A stretch of DNA of 45,180 nucleotides from CAZFDT01 sp964518335. GTDB lineage: Bacteria; Planctomycetota; Phycisphaerae; Phycisphaerales; Phycisphaeraceae. The position numbers and the translations under genes were made by a program. Position 1 is the stretch's first letter. Each line of letters begins with the position of its first letter. Location: positions 1-45,180 of the forward strand of contig CAZFDT010000041.1 in NCBI GenBank assembly GCA_964518335.1, written 5' to 3'. Below are positions 1 through 7,716 of this stretch, one piece after another. The notes under the pieces were generated by a model, which saw nothing but the letters and a program-made list of their open reading frames with translations, did not search any database and was not told where the DNA came from.

Positions 1-215
1 TCCACTGCAACACTTCATTCTACCCCCGCCCGGTGCGGCGCATAGTCCTCGCCGGCGAAAATTCCGGGGTATCGGGTATCGGGTGTCGGGTGTGGCCAGA
101 ACGCATGGGCTGGACTTCCCCACGTTTGGTGGCCGCGCCGCGGTATGATGCCCTGACACCTTCCCACCGGGAGCCACCATGCCGCGCCGCCCGCCAACTC
201 ACGATAGAGTCCACC
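1..215 (+). repeat. Long dispersed repeat, copy 1 (may extend left of the window)
   Basis: This stretch is nearly identical to 13903-14113, with scattered substitutions and small indels. It starts with CACTGCAAC, contains short iterations of TCGGGTRTCGGG, and ends with what looks like an expression module: a TATGAT -10 box at 144-149, a GGGAG ribosome site at 169-173 and an ATG at 179 opening a reading frame beginning Met-Pro-Arg-Arg. The Met-Pro-Arg-Arg start recalls REP-associated tyrosine transposases, but the frame carries no recognisable transposase domain and runs into a GGTTCCTGACACCTT repeat. I read it as a dispersed non-coding repeat or the 5' stump of a lost gene. On the minus strand a TAGAAT box lies at 17-22. 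Confidence 0.85.
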
Positions 216-254
216 CTGAATCCGCGCCCCCGGCCGCGAAAACATCCCTACAAA

Positions 255-270
255 GGTTCCTGACACCTTA
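255..270 (+). repeat. Left arm of 16-bp inverted repeat around the lone lipoprotein gene
   Basis: GGTTCCTGACACCTTA here is the exact reverse complement of 896-911, so the two copies bracket the gene at 298-879. The same core recurs at 14122-14140, 14148-14158 and 14242-14260. Such GTGTCAGG-type repeats are familiar near REP-type transposase genes in other bacteria (general recollection, not checked here). Confidence 0.8.
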
Positions 271-297
271 TCCACCCCCAACATGGGGGGACTAGAC

Positions 298-879
298 ATG
301 AGCAGCTTCCACTCCGCTGTCCATGCGATATGGCTCCCATTCGCGCTTCTGTTATTCGCGGCATTGCCAGCGTGCGAGGTGGTGACGCCCAACGGCTACG
401 AGGTCGCTAGAGGACTTGGTGATTCACTGCCTGCGGGCGGCGCAGCCGGGGCAGCATCGCTGATCCGCACCAGAAATGCTTTCTACTACAGTTCGTATCC
501 ACGGGCGGAGCATGCCGATTCGCACGTCGAAGTACTTAGGTTTTGGCCGCATGGCCAGATGATTGTCAATAGCTATACACTAGCGAAATCTCCCGATGCT
601 TCCCACGCGGCGCTCACGCAATGGAGTACTCGAGGAAAATACGTTGTCAACGGCAATTTCATAGCCATGGAGTTTACGCGTCCGATGGGTATTCCGCAGC
701 CTTTTTTCTACTATGAAGGCACTCTCTACGATGACAAGATCGTGTTGCATCGCGCTGTACGTAACAAAGGTCGCGGAGTCTTTCCGCTTCGTATCTCACG
801 CGAGGACGAAATACTCGTCACATACAACCTTCGACAAGCAGACTCGCTCCCCGAACCGGCCCAGCCGCCGGATTGGTAG
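298..879 (+). CDS. Hypothetical lipoprotein (orphan gene inside repeat island)
   Basis: A 193-aa protein that I do not recognise. From the ATG at 298 it has a short N-region, a hydrophobic stretch and the lipobox Leu-Pro-Ala-Cys with Cys26, so it is probably exported by Sec and lipidated. An alternative ATG at 283 would add five residues and is less likely because it crowds the signal peptide. The mature part is rich in Tyr and Phe and shows no motif known to me. Its base composition is visibly more AT-rich than its neighbours, and it sits alone between a 210-bp repeat and an exact 16-bp inverted repeat (255-270 and 896-911), which suggests acquisition or movement as a single-gene unit. That it is a gene is fairly secure; its function is unknown. 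Confidence 0.7.
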   Translation: MSSFHSAVHAIWLPFALLLFAALPACEVVTPNGYEVARGLGDSLPAGGAAGAASLIRTRNAFYYSSYPRAEHADSHVEVLRFWPHGQMIVNSYTLAKSPDASHAALTQWSTRGKYVVNGNFIAMEFTRPMGIPQPFFYYEGTLYDDKIVLHRAVRNKGRGVFPLRISREDEILVTYNLRQADSLPEPAQPPDW

Positions 880-895
880 CCTGCTGAGGGGCGGA

Positions 896-911
896 TAAGG
901 TGTCAGGAACC
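896..911 (-). repeat. Right arm of 16-bp inverted repeat around the lone lipoprotein gene
   Basis: TAAGGTGTCAGGAACC is the perfect reverse complement of 255-270. It begins 16 bases after the stop codon of the lipoprotein gene and could also act as one side of a processing or termination structure. Confidence 0.8.
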
Positions 912-989
912 ATTGATTCGGCAGGCGGTCGCCCGGACGTGGCAGCGCATGTGCCAGACGGGCGGATGATGCACTGCAGCGGGGCGTGG

Positions 990-1080
990 GGCAAGCGAGG
1001 AATGTCGGATGTCTGATGGATGATGTGTGATGTCGGATGTCGGAGGGCTGATCCCTGATCCCCGATCCCTGAACCCCATC
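990..1080 (+). repeat. Simple micro-repeats (GATGTSDGATG and TGATCCC units)
   Basis: The stretch is built from near-identical short words: variants of GATGTCGGATGTCTGATGGATGATG followed by TGATCCC-TGATCCC-CGATCCC-TGAACCC. The same two word families reappear in the second island at about 13725-13755 and 13794-13890. It holds no open frame of note. Confidence 0.7.
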
Positions 1081-1084
1081 TGCC

Positions 1085-1231
1085 TCACCGCGCCAGCTGA
1101 TGGGCCTCGTAGCGGGCGATCTCTTCTTTGAGTTGGTTGATCGTGTGCTTGAGCGAGCGCAGGGTCAACTCACGGACGCGCGGGTTGGGCATCGTCTCCT
1201 GGCGGCGGGCTTGGTAGCGGTCCGCCGTCAC
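1085..1231 (-). CDS. Small protein of about 48 aa, basic with helical C-terminus
   Basis: A short minus-strand frame from GTG at 1231, or ATG at 1192 for 35 aa with AGGAG three bases upstream, to TGA at 1085. Its C-terminal half reads like real protein: an Arg/Leu-rich segment followed by an amphipathic helix ending in Lys-Glu-Glu-Ile-Ala-Arg-Tyr-Glu-Ala. It could be an independent small protein or the surviving C-terminal end of a gene destroyed by the repeat insertion to its left; an in-frame stop lies nine codons upstream of the GTG. I cannot assign a family. Confidence 0.4.
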   Translation of the reverse strand: MTADRYQARRQETMPNPRVRELTLRSLKHTINQLKEEIARYEAHQLAR

Positions 1232-1292
1232 GCGACGGAAGGGGGAAGGGAGACGCTACAACGCCGCGACGGTAAGGCGTGAGAGCCGGGGG

Positions 1293-1655
1293 TTATTTGC
1301 CGGTGAGTTCGGCGATGGCGGACTCGACGTCGTCGAAGAGGGGGAAGACGGTGTCGAGGCGGGTGACTTTGAAGAGGAAGGCGACGTTAGGCTGGCAGGC
1401 GGCCAGGGCGATGCGGCCCTTGGCGTGCTCGATGTCCTGCATGAAACCGACCAGGACGCCGATGCACGCGGAGGCGAGGAACTCGACGTCGGCCAGGTCG
1501 ATGACGAAGTGGTGGGCGTTGTTGAAGCGCACGCACTCCATCAGCTCGTTGACCAGCTCCTGCATGACCAGGTGGGTGACCTGGGCATCGGCCAGCTTGG
1601 CGGTGACGACGTTGGCGGTCTGTTCGATGAGCATCTGGGGCGTGGTGGTGGTCAT
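1293..1655 (-). CDS. STAS-domain anti-sigma factor antagonist
   Basis: A 120-aa single-domain STAS protein of the SpoIIAA/RsbV type. These proteins release a sigma factor by binding its anti-sigma kinase and are switched by phosphorylation of one serine. The strand-helix pattern and the core around Asp-Val-Glu-Phe-Leu-Ala-Ser-Ala-Cys-Ile-Gly align with the phosphorylation loop; the serine is kept but the usual preceding aspartate is alanine. The start at ATG 1655 gives the normal family length. No kinase or sigma factor is adjacent. The window does hold a SpoIIE-type phosphatase at 35617-37413 that could belong to the same kind of circuit, but a direct link is only inference. Confidence 0.85.
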   Translation of the reverse strand: MTTTTPQMLIEQTANVVTAKLADAQVTHLVMQELVNELMECVRFNNAHHFVIDLADVEFLASACIGVLVGFMQDIEHAKGRIALAACQPNVAFLFKVTRLDTVFPLFDDVESAIAELTGK

Positions 1656-2027
1656 GCGTTCACACGTACCCCGCGCCCGGGGGGTGTGAAGCGAATTTGT
1701 ATATCTCTGTGCACGATCATCGGCGGGGGGACGGCACGACTGGTGCGGTTGAGCCGTCCTACCCCGTTTTCGCCTGTTGCCGGGGCGTTACAGGCGTCAC
1801 GGACGGCACGGGCGAGCGGTCGGAACGTGACGGGCGGCGGGGGAAAAAAAGCGAGCCCGGGCGAGGAGGAGACGCCAGGGCCCGCGAAAGGGCGAACGGG
1901 TTAATCGGCTGACCGCAACGGGAGCACCCCACGGGCGCCCGCCGGCCGCGGCGACGGGATTGCCCGGACTTTGGGCAGCGCTCGCATGCGGCCACGTATC
2001 ATATGCAAACCCTACGCCAGAGACGCG
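1656..2027. other. Intergenic region between STAS gene and channel gene
   Basis: About 370 bases without a secure gene. It holds a purine-rich stretch with A7 near 1845-1851 and a TATCATATG patch near 1998. A weak minus-strand frame (1759-1995, GTG start, 78 aa) has Cys-x2-Cys at residues 4-7 and 24-27, like a zinc ribbon, followed by low-complexity basic sequence; I do not annotate it as a gene because it has no ribosome site and the C-terminal half looks non-coding. Confidence 0.5.
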
Positions 2028-2816
2028 CTAAGGTTCGGTTTCCTTGGCGTGACGGGTCGCATCGTTCGTCCGCGGTCGAGCCAGGGCCTGGGTGAACCCG
2101 CTGGCCAGCACACCCGTGGGCAGGGCGATGGCGAAGATGCCCAGCAGGGCGATGCACCCGCCCAGGGCCCGGCCCAGCGGCGTCACCGGGGCCATGTCGC
2201 CGTAACCCACCGTGGTGAGCGTGACGATCCCCCACCACAGGGTCGCCGGGATGCTGCTGAACACCTCGGGCTGGGCATCGTGCTCGGCGTAGTACATCAG
2301 GGTGGACACGGCGATGAGCATCATCATCAGCCCGAAGAGGAGGACGGCCAGCTCGGCGGCCTTTTCGCGCAGGACTTGCCCCAGGGCCTGCACGGCGTGC
2401 GAGTAGCGTGCCATCTTCAGCACGCGGAACACGCGCATCAGCCGCAGTGTCCGCAGGGCCCGCCCGTCGAAGCCGACAAACGGCAGCAGGCCCGGCAGGA
2501 TCGCCGCCAGATCGACGAGCATCATCGGCGACGCGGCGCAGGCGAGGCGAGGCCGCCGCCCCACCGCGAACCGCTCCACCGCCGGCGCCGACCACAGTCG
2601 CAGGAGGTATTCGATCGTGAACACGCCCAGCGATACCTGCTCGAACCAGTAGAAGGCCACGGCGTGGGGGCCGCCGATCGACTCGACCGTTTCGAGCATC
2701 AGCGCCGCCACGTTCAGGGCGATGAGGACGATCATGCCGATGTCGAACGCGAGGCTGGCCACATCCCCCGGGCGATGCGGCTCGACGATTTCGGCGACGC
2801 GACGTTGGCGCGACAT
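2028..2816 (-). CDS. Voltage-gated potassium channel (ion transport family)
   Basis: A 262-aa six-transmembrane channel of the Kv-like bacterial type, which conducts K+ across the inner membrane in response to voltage. S1-S3 occupy roughly residues 20-110. An S4-like helix with repeated arginines (Arg-Leu-Met-Arg-Val-Phe-Arg-Val-Leu-Lys) follows near 125-140, and the pore carries the selectivity filter Thr-Val-Gly-Tyr-Gly-Asp near residues 201-206, followed by S6. There is no long cytoplasmic regulatory domain (no RCK/TrkA-N or cyclic-nucleotide domain). The ATG at 2816 lies 8 bases downstream of a TACAAT box on the same strand, so the transcript is probably leaderless. Neighbouring genes give no hint of a specific role. 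Confidence 0.92.
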   Translation of the reverse strand: MSRQRRVAEIVEPHRPGDVASLAFDIGMIVLIALNVAALMLETVESIGGPHAVAFYWFEQVSLGVFTIEYLLRLWSAPAVERFAVGRRPRLACAASPMMLVDLAAILPGLLPFVGFDGRALRTLRLMRVFRVLKMARYSHAVQALGQVLREKAAELAVLLFGLMMMLIAVSTLMYYAEHDAQPEVFSSIPATLWWGIVTLTTVGYGDMAPVTPLGRALGGCIALLGIFAIALPTGVLASGFTQALARPRTNDATRHAKETEP

Positions 2817-2824
2817 GCGTGGCC

Positions 2825-2830
2825 ATTGTA
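2825..2830 (-). promoter_or_regulatory. -10 box TACAAT for the K+ channel, probably leaderless
   Basis: TACAAT on the minus strand ends 8 bases before the ATG at 2816. No Shine-Dalgarno sequence fits in between, and no convincing -35 is seen. Confidence 0.5.
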
Positions 2831-2948
2831 ATGCCCGGCCGGGGCGCCGCCGGACGACGGCGCGGGCGGTGGAGGCGGGTTGAAGCTAAACTCGTGCCCA
2901 TCGCATCACCACGTCCCCCCCTCCGATGCGAGGGTGGAGCATCGCAGC

Positions 2949-3851
2949 ATGCCCAGGAAAACGCCACTGCCACTGCCGCTGCCCGGCACGCTCAAGGCCA
3001 ACGACGCGACAACCTACGAGTTCGAGGTGACGCGCGGGCCGCGCCATCCGCACCTGGTGGTTCGCTGGGGTGGCCGCGAACTGCTGACCGATCGCCAGCC
3101 GATTCCCACCAGCCATCAGTATCCCTACACGATCATCAAGTACGCCATTCACGGCCGGGGCGTCTTCCGCAGCGGCGATCAGCGCTGGAACGTCGAGCAG
3201 GGCATGGCGTTCTGGACGATGGCGGGCCACGAAAGCGTGCTCGAAGCGCCGCCCGGCGAGCGTCTGGCCAGCTACGTCGTGATGGTGTTCGGCGACGAGG
3301 CGCAGGCGCTGTTGGACCGCTGCCTGCACGTGCCCGTGGCCGCGACCGAGCTGGCCCGGCCCGACGATGTGCGCGCCGTCATGGAGCTGATCATGAACGA
3401 GGGGCTGGCGCCCAGCGAGCACACGGGCGAGATCTGCGCCGACCTGGCCAAGGTGCTCATCCGGCGGATCGACGCCAACATCCAGACGACGATCGCCAGC
3501 AACGCGATCGCGCGCAGCACCTTCCGCCGGTGCAAGAAATACATCGCCGCCAACTTCGCCCGCATCAGCTCGATCACCGAAGCGGCCGCGGGCTGCGGCG
3601 TGACGGTCCCCTACCTGTGCCGGCTGTTCGATCTCTTCGGCGACGTGACGGCCCACGAGTACATGACACGACTGAAGCTGGGCATGGCCGAGCACCTGCT
3701 GCTCAAGGGCGAAACGTCGGTCAAGGCGGTGGCGGCGGCGGTGGGCTACGACGATTTCCGGCTGTTTTCCCGCAATTTCAAGGCGCTCTACGGGCAATCG
3801 CCGCGGGAGTATCGCGGCCGCCACAGCCGCCGCTCGCCCACCCGGCGCTAA
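2949..3851 (+). CDS. AraC-family transcriptional regulator
   Basis: A 300-aa regulator with an N-terminal cupin-like AraC ligand-binding region (about residues 20-150; Pro-Tyr-Thr-Ile and Gly-Arg-Gly-Val-Phe motifs typical of the sensor barrel) and a C-terminal double helix-turn-helix (about 195-295, ending Phe-Ser-Arg-Asn-Phe-Lys and Ser-Pro-Arg-Glu-Tyr-Arg). The start at 2949 is preferred because GTGGAG lies upstream and the longer frame from 2880 adds only low-complexity sequence. Its stop overlaps that of the convergent glycosidase gene by four bases. Context suggests control of the glycosidase and GH20 genes next door in response to a sugar; that is inference. Confidence 0.9.
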   Translation: MPRKTPLPLPLPGTLKANDATTYEFEVTRGPRHPHLVVRWGGRELLTDRQPIPTSHQYPYTIIKYAIHGRGVFRSGDQRWNVEQGMAFWTMAGHESVLEAPPGERLASYVVMVFGDEAQALLDRCLHVPVAATELARPDDVRAVMELIMNEGLAPSEHTGEICADLAKVLIRRIDANIQTTIASNAIARSTFRRCKKYIAANFARISSITEAAAGCGVTVPYLCRLFDLFGDVTAHEYMTRLKLGMAEHLLLKGETSVKAVAAAVGYDDFRLFSRNFKALYGQSPREYRGRHSRRSPTRR

Positions 3852-6800
3852 CGCCGCACCGCCAGCAACGTCGCGCCGATGACGCCCAGCACCGTCTCGG
3901 TCGTGACGCATCGCCACGTGATGGCCGCCACCGGCCGCGACGCGTCGAGGGGAATGTCGATCGCGGCCAGGTGCGGATGGCATCCGCCCAGGCGCAGGGG
4001 CGTGAGGTCGCCGTGGAGGCGGCCCCATGGCACGGCGAATGCCGCGGGGCAGATGCGCTGGGCCATCATCGGCATGGTCCATGGCGGCACGAGCGAGTGA
4101 AGCTGCTCGCGGCCGCGGGCATACGCGATGACGATCTCCGCGCCGGGGTAGTAGCACTTGACGGTCTTGGTCAGGTTGGCGGTGAGCAGGTAGAGCTTGG
4201 CGGCGCGAACGGGGTGGGTCAACTGCAGCCGCACCTGGCTGGGCAATGGCGTGTACGGCTCGGTGCAGGCCAGGGCGACGACGTCGCGGTCGTCGCGCCG
4301 GGCCGTGCGAAACCGGATGCCGCAGGGCAACTTGACGCTGGCGGGCATCGGCGGCGTCTGCCAGCGTGCGCGGCTGACCCAGCCCTGCGGCAGCGACTGA
4401 TATTCGAGTTGGGCGATCGGCGACGTGGTCAGCACCCAGCCGCGGGCGTCGCGCGGCGGCGGCGGGTCCTGCCAATCGACCCCCACGCCCGCGCCGGTGT
4501 AATCATGCCGCCACTGAAATGACCAGTGGTACAGGCGTTTGAGCGCGATGTTGCAGGCCGCCGACAGATCCAGTTGCACCTGCCTGTACCGCGCGCCCGC
4601 TGCGGTCAGCCGGGGGTCCCAGCTCACTGCAGCACCGCTCCGCACCCCACCGTCAAGTGTCACGTCAACTCGGTTCGTGCCCGGCGACAGGTCGCGCCAG
4701 CAGGGGTCCAGCGGCACCGTCACGGTTGCCGTGGCGCGGGCGGGAACGCGGACGGCCTGCGTCACGGTGCGGCCCGCCACGCCGATGGTCGCCGTGTCGT
4801 CAAGCGCATGGTCGGCGCGATTGGCGATCTCGATGGTCAAGCGCCGGCTGCGCACGTCGATGGCCGGCGATGCGACGACAGGCCCACGCGCCGGCACGGC
4901 GTGGCGAGTCACCACGTCCCACGACGGCGACACGGTCAGGTCCAGCGGTATCAGCCAATGCGCCTTGCCCGCCGACACGTCGAGAAATACCGTCAAACGC
5001 CCCGGCTTCGAGGCGGTCAGCACCACCTCGGCCGTCCCGGCGCGGTGCGCGATGCGCGTGCGATCCAGCCCGCCTTGTGGATCGACGATGCGCCTCACCC
5101 GCGCATGCTTGACGACGAAGCGGGCCGGCCGACCTGGACGAATGTCGGTGTCGCCGGTCACGGCGACGCGCGGCCCGGTCTTCACCCCGATGCGCCATCG
5201 TCGGGCGGGTGGGCACTCGATCACGACGCGACAGTCGCTGATGTCGCTGGACAGTGCGTGCCGGGCGGGCCTGCCGTTGAGGGTCACTGCAACGATCCGG
5301 CCGCGCACGGGCAGCTCGACGCGCAGCCGCCGCAGCGTCGGCGTGGTCACGGTCATGTCCAGCCCGCGCTCGTCGCGGCGCAGGCGATAGGCGACCTGGC
5401 GCAGTCGAATCGCGGCCTTGGGCCAGTCACTGGGGAAAGCCGGCCGCAGGGTGATGAGCTCGTCGCCCAGGTCGGGCTGCACGCCAAACACGCCGTCGAT
5501 CACGGCCTGGAGGAACTGCGGCTCGAGTTCGACGATCTGTCGCATGCCGCAGCCGCGTCCGTCTTCGAGCAGGCCGTGCGTGAGACTGCCGGTGTCACTG
5601 TTGTAGAGCGTTCGGCTGATGGTGTGCAGTGCAGGCCAGAAGCGGTCGATGTCGCCCGCCCGCGCCGCGCACAGCGCGCTGACGCACGTGTCGCCGTTGG
5701 CGACGTAGTGATGGCTCCAGAGGATGGGCCAGGCGTCGTTGATGAATTCGAGCGTGACGCCGGGGGCCGTGCGGAGGTGGAAATTGTCGCGGATGTAGCG
5801 GCAGGCGAGGTAGCGTTGCAGTGGGCTGCCGGCGCCGCGCCAGAGGATGTAGTTGCTCTCCATGACGGCGGGTCTTGGCCGCACGTCGCCGTTCCACTCC
5901 GCCGAGCCGAACGCGCCCACCTGCGGATGCCAGAGCTGCGCCAGGGCGGCGGCGCTGCGCCGGGCGAGGCTGTCGTAATGCTCGGCGATGCTGACGGGGG
6001 CGTGCGGGCGGTTGGGCGCGGTGGTGTCGTCGTAGAACCCGTCGGGCCCCAGCGCGTCGAGGGCGCGCGCCATGGCCGCCGCGGCGCGCAGCGCCGACGC
6101 CGCCAGGCCGGTGAACAGCGCCGACTTGCCCCCGCGGGCGTGCGTGTCGCAGTTCCACGTCTCGTAGTAGGCCGTCAGCACGCCGTCGCCGTCGGGGTCG
6201 CACGTCGCCAGGGCGTGGTCGAGCGCGCGGCGCACCGCCGGCCACATCGCGCGCAGGAAGGCCTTGTCGCCCGTCCAGCGATAGTGATGCCACACCTGCT
6301 CGACAAAGTAGAGATTGTGCTCCTCGCACCACACGCTGATGGCGAACGCGGGCGTGAAATAGCGCATGCGGCCCTTGACGTCCTGCGTGCCGGCGATGAA
6401 ACGCAGCGAATCGGCGACCTCTTCCTGCAGCCCGGCGCTTTCGTAGCCGTAGTAGCCGCAGTTGATCTTGCCGTACTTGGTCATCTCCGTGCCGTGCATG
6501 AAACCGGGGTACTCGTAGTGGTTGATGACGTGAGCGGCGACGTGGCGCACGGCGGCGTCGAAGGCGGGATCGGGCGTGCTGATCCACACGCGGCGACGAT
6601 GACGGCGCCAGGCGCGGCGGGCGCGGCGGCGCACCGCGTCGAAATCGCGCAGGGCACGACGGAACGTCACGGCAGGCTCGAGCCCACGCCCGATCCAGTG
6701 CTCGAACCAGCGCCGCTTCATGTCGGCCAGCCACGCCTCGCCGGGGAACGGCCGGTCCTCGACCCGACGCAACGCCGCCGCGACGCTGGCTCGATCGTAA

Positions 6801-7531
6801 TCGTCGTATCCCCACACGCACAGCAGCCGGCTTTCCACGGGACGCCCCGGCCTGACGTTCAACGCCTGCACCAGCGCCCCATCGCGGCCGACCGAACGCC
6901 CGCGCCGATCGACCAGACCCAGAAGAATGCGTGTGTATCGGCCGTGACGGTACTCGACGTGCCCCCCGCCGCGATGGTCCAGCGATGCTGCAGTGAACTG
7001 CCAGGCCAGCCTGACGCCGCAGGCGCGCCTGGCCGTGACCCGCGCCGTCGCGGTGTAGCCGAACATCGGCTCGGCGTGCTCGACCGTCAGCGTCACGGTG
7101 ACGCCCAGTCGCTCATCGCGGCATGTCCAGCGGGCGCCGCCCGGCGACAGCACGGCGTCGATGGTCGCAAACTCGTGCAGCCAGCGGCTGCGCCCGCCCG
7201 CGGTCACCTTCAGCGACAGCACGCCGCCCACGCCCAGCCCCTCGACGAACGCGGGGAGGGCATAGGAGGCCCGATCCGTCCGCAGCCGCATGCCGATCCG
7301 GGGCCGATCGCCCACCAACAGACGCCACACGCCCGTGGCGATGATGTGGTTGAGCGTGCGCGGCCCGTTGCGGATCGCCAGGCTGTCGCCTGCGCGCGCC
7401 GTGTAGTCGGGCTCCGTGGTCAGCTTGTCGGTCTGCCGGAAGAACGCGTTGCGGCCCAGGTTGAGCCCCGGCCACAACGGTACGATGCGGGGACGCTGCG
7501 GGCCATGCTCGGTGGTGACGGCGACCTTCAT
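3848..7531 (-). CDS. Large six-hairpin (alpha/alpha)6-barrel glycoside hydrolase-like protein
   Basis: A 1227-aa protein with no signal peptide, so probably cytoplasmic. The N-terminal ~320 residues look like a beta-sandwich domain. Residues of about 330-720 resemble the (alpha/alpha)6 barrel of six-hairpin glycosidases (GH63/GH78/GH15-like fold), with acidic and aromatic clusters such as Cys-Glu-Glu-His-Asn-Leu-Tyr-Phe near 390 and Tyr-Tyr-Glu-Thr-Trp-Asn near 457 that are candidates for substrate contact and catalysis. More beta-rich domains fill 720-1227. The exact family and substrate cannot be fixed by eye. GGAAG precedes the ATG at 7531. It is divergent from the secreted GH20 gene and convergent with an AraC regulator, suggesting one glycan-degradation locus. 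Confidence 0.75.
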   Translation of the reverse strand: MKVAVTTEHGPQRPRIVPLWPGLNLGRNAFFRQTDKLTTEPDYTARAGDSLAIRNGPRTLNHIIATGVWRLLVGDRPRIGMRLRTDRASYALPAFVEGLGVGGVLSLKVTAGGRSRWLHEFATIDAVLSPGGARWTCRDERLGVTVTLTVEHAEPMFGYTATARVTARRACGVRLAWQFTAASLDHRGGGHVEYRHGRYTRILLGLVDRRGRSVGRDGALVQALNVRPGRPVESRLLCVWGYDDYDRASVAAALRRVEDRPFPGEAWLADMKRRWFEHWIGRGLEPAVTFRRALRDFDAVRRRARRAWRRHRRRVWISTPDPAFDAAVRHVAAHVINHYEYPGFMHGTEMTKYGKINCGYYGYESAGLQEEVADSLRFIAGTQDVKGRMRYFTPAFAISVWCEEHNLYFVEQVWHHYRWTGDKAFLRAMWPAVRRALDHALATCDPDGDGVLTAYYETWNCDTHARGGKSALFTGLAASALRAAAAMARALDALGPDGFYDDTTAPNRPHAPVSIAEHYDSLARRSAAALAQLWHPQVGAFGSAEWNGDVRPRPAVMESNYILWRGAGSPLQRYLACRYIRDNFHLRTAPGVTLEFINDAWPILWSHHYVANGDTCVSALCAARAGDIDRFWPALHTISRTLYNSDTGSLTHGLLEDGRGCGMRQIVELEPQFLQAVIDGVFGVQPDLGDELITLRPAFPSDWPKAAIRLRQVAYRLRRDERGLDMTVTTPTLRRLRVELPVRGRIVAVTLNGRPARHALSSDISDCRVVIECPPARRWRIGVKTGPRVAVTGDTDIRPGRPARFVVKHARVRRIVDPQGGLDRTRIAHRAGTAEVVLTASKPGRLTVFLDVSAGKAHWLIPLDLTVSPSWDVVTRHAVPARGPVVASPAIDVRSRRLTIEIANRADHALDDTATIGVAGRTVTQAVRVPARATATVTVPLDPCWRDLSPGTNRVDVTLDGGVRSGAAVSWDPRLTAAGARYRQVQLDLSAACNIALKRLYHWSFQWRHDYTGAGVGVDWQDPPPPRDARGWVLTTSPIAQLEYQSLPQGWVSRARWQTPPMPASVKLPCGIRFRTARRDDRDVVALACTEPYTPLPSQVRLQLTHPVRAAKLYLLTANLTKTVKCYYPGAEIVIAYARGREQLHSLVPPWTMPMMAQRICPAAFAVPWGRLHGDLTPLRLGGCHPHLAAIDIPLDASRPVAAITWRCVTTETVLGVIGATLLAVRR

Positions 7532-7716
7532 GCTCGCTTCCGCGCTACGCAGCCACGCTCGGCGGCGCCTGTCGGGATGTAGGATTTATTGATAGCACAT
7601 TATGTCACGATGGCCAATTGTACTGGACAAGAATTCGTTCTGGCTTATCATATGTGGAGATTATTATTGCCAACACACGAACGACCCACCCCCCACCCCG
7701 CTTGAAAGGATGGCCC
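7532..7716. promoter_or_regulatory. AT-rich divergent promoter region between glycosidase and GH20 genes
   Basis: The region from about 7575 to 7680 is sharply more AT-rich than the rest of the window, with TTATTGATAGC, CAATTG, GAATTC and ATTATTATTGCC words. It separates two divergent carbohydrate genes and is the obvious place for both promoters and for binding by the AraC regulator at 2949-3851. I cannot pick a unique operator. GAAAGGA at 7704-7710 is the GH20 ribosome site. Confidence 0.5.

Noticed and set aside
15..392. Minus-strand frames crossing the 210-bp repeat (also at 13681-14119)
   Set aside because: The two copies of the repeat give diverging frames with different reading of the same DNA, so the repeat is not evidently coding.
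1759..1995. Zinc-ribbon-like 78-codon minus-strand frame
   Set aside because: Two Cys-x2-Cys pairs are suggestive, but it has no ribosome site, a GTG-only start and a low-complexity tail; kept only as a note in the intergenic entry.
4526..7582. A 1018-codon plus-strand open frame opposite the six-hairpin glycosidase
   Set aside because: High-GC antisense shadow: low-complexity His/Arg/Ala/Gly composition, no domains, and lies entirely within the well-supported minus-strand gene.
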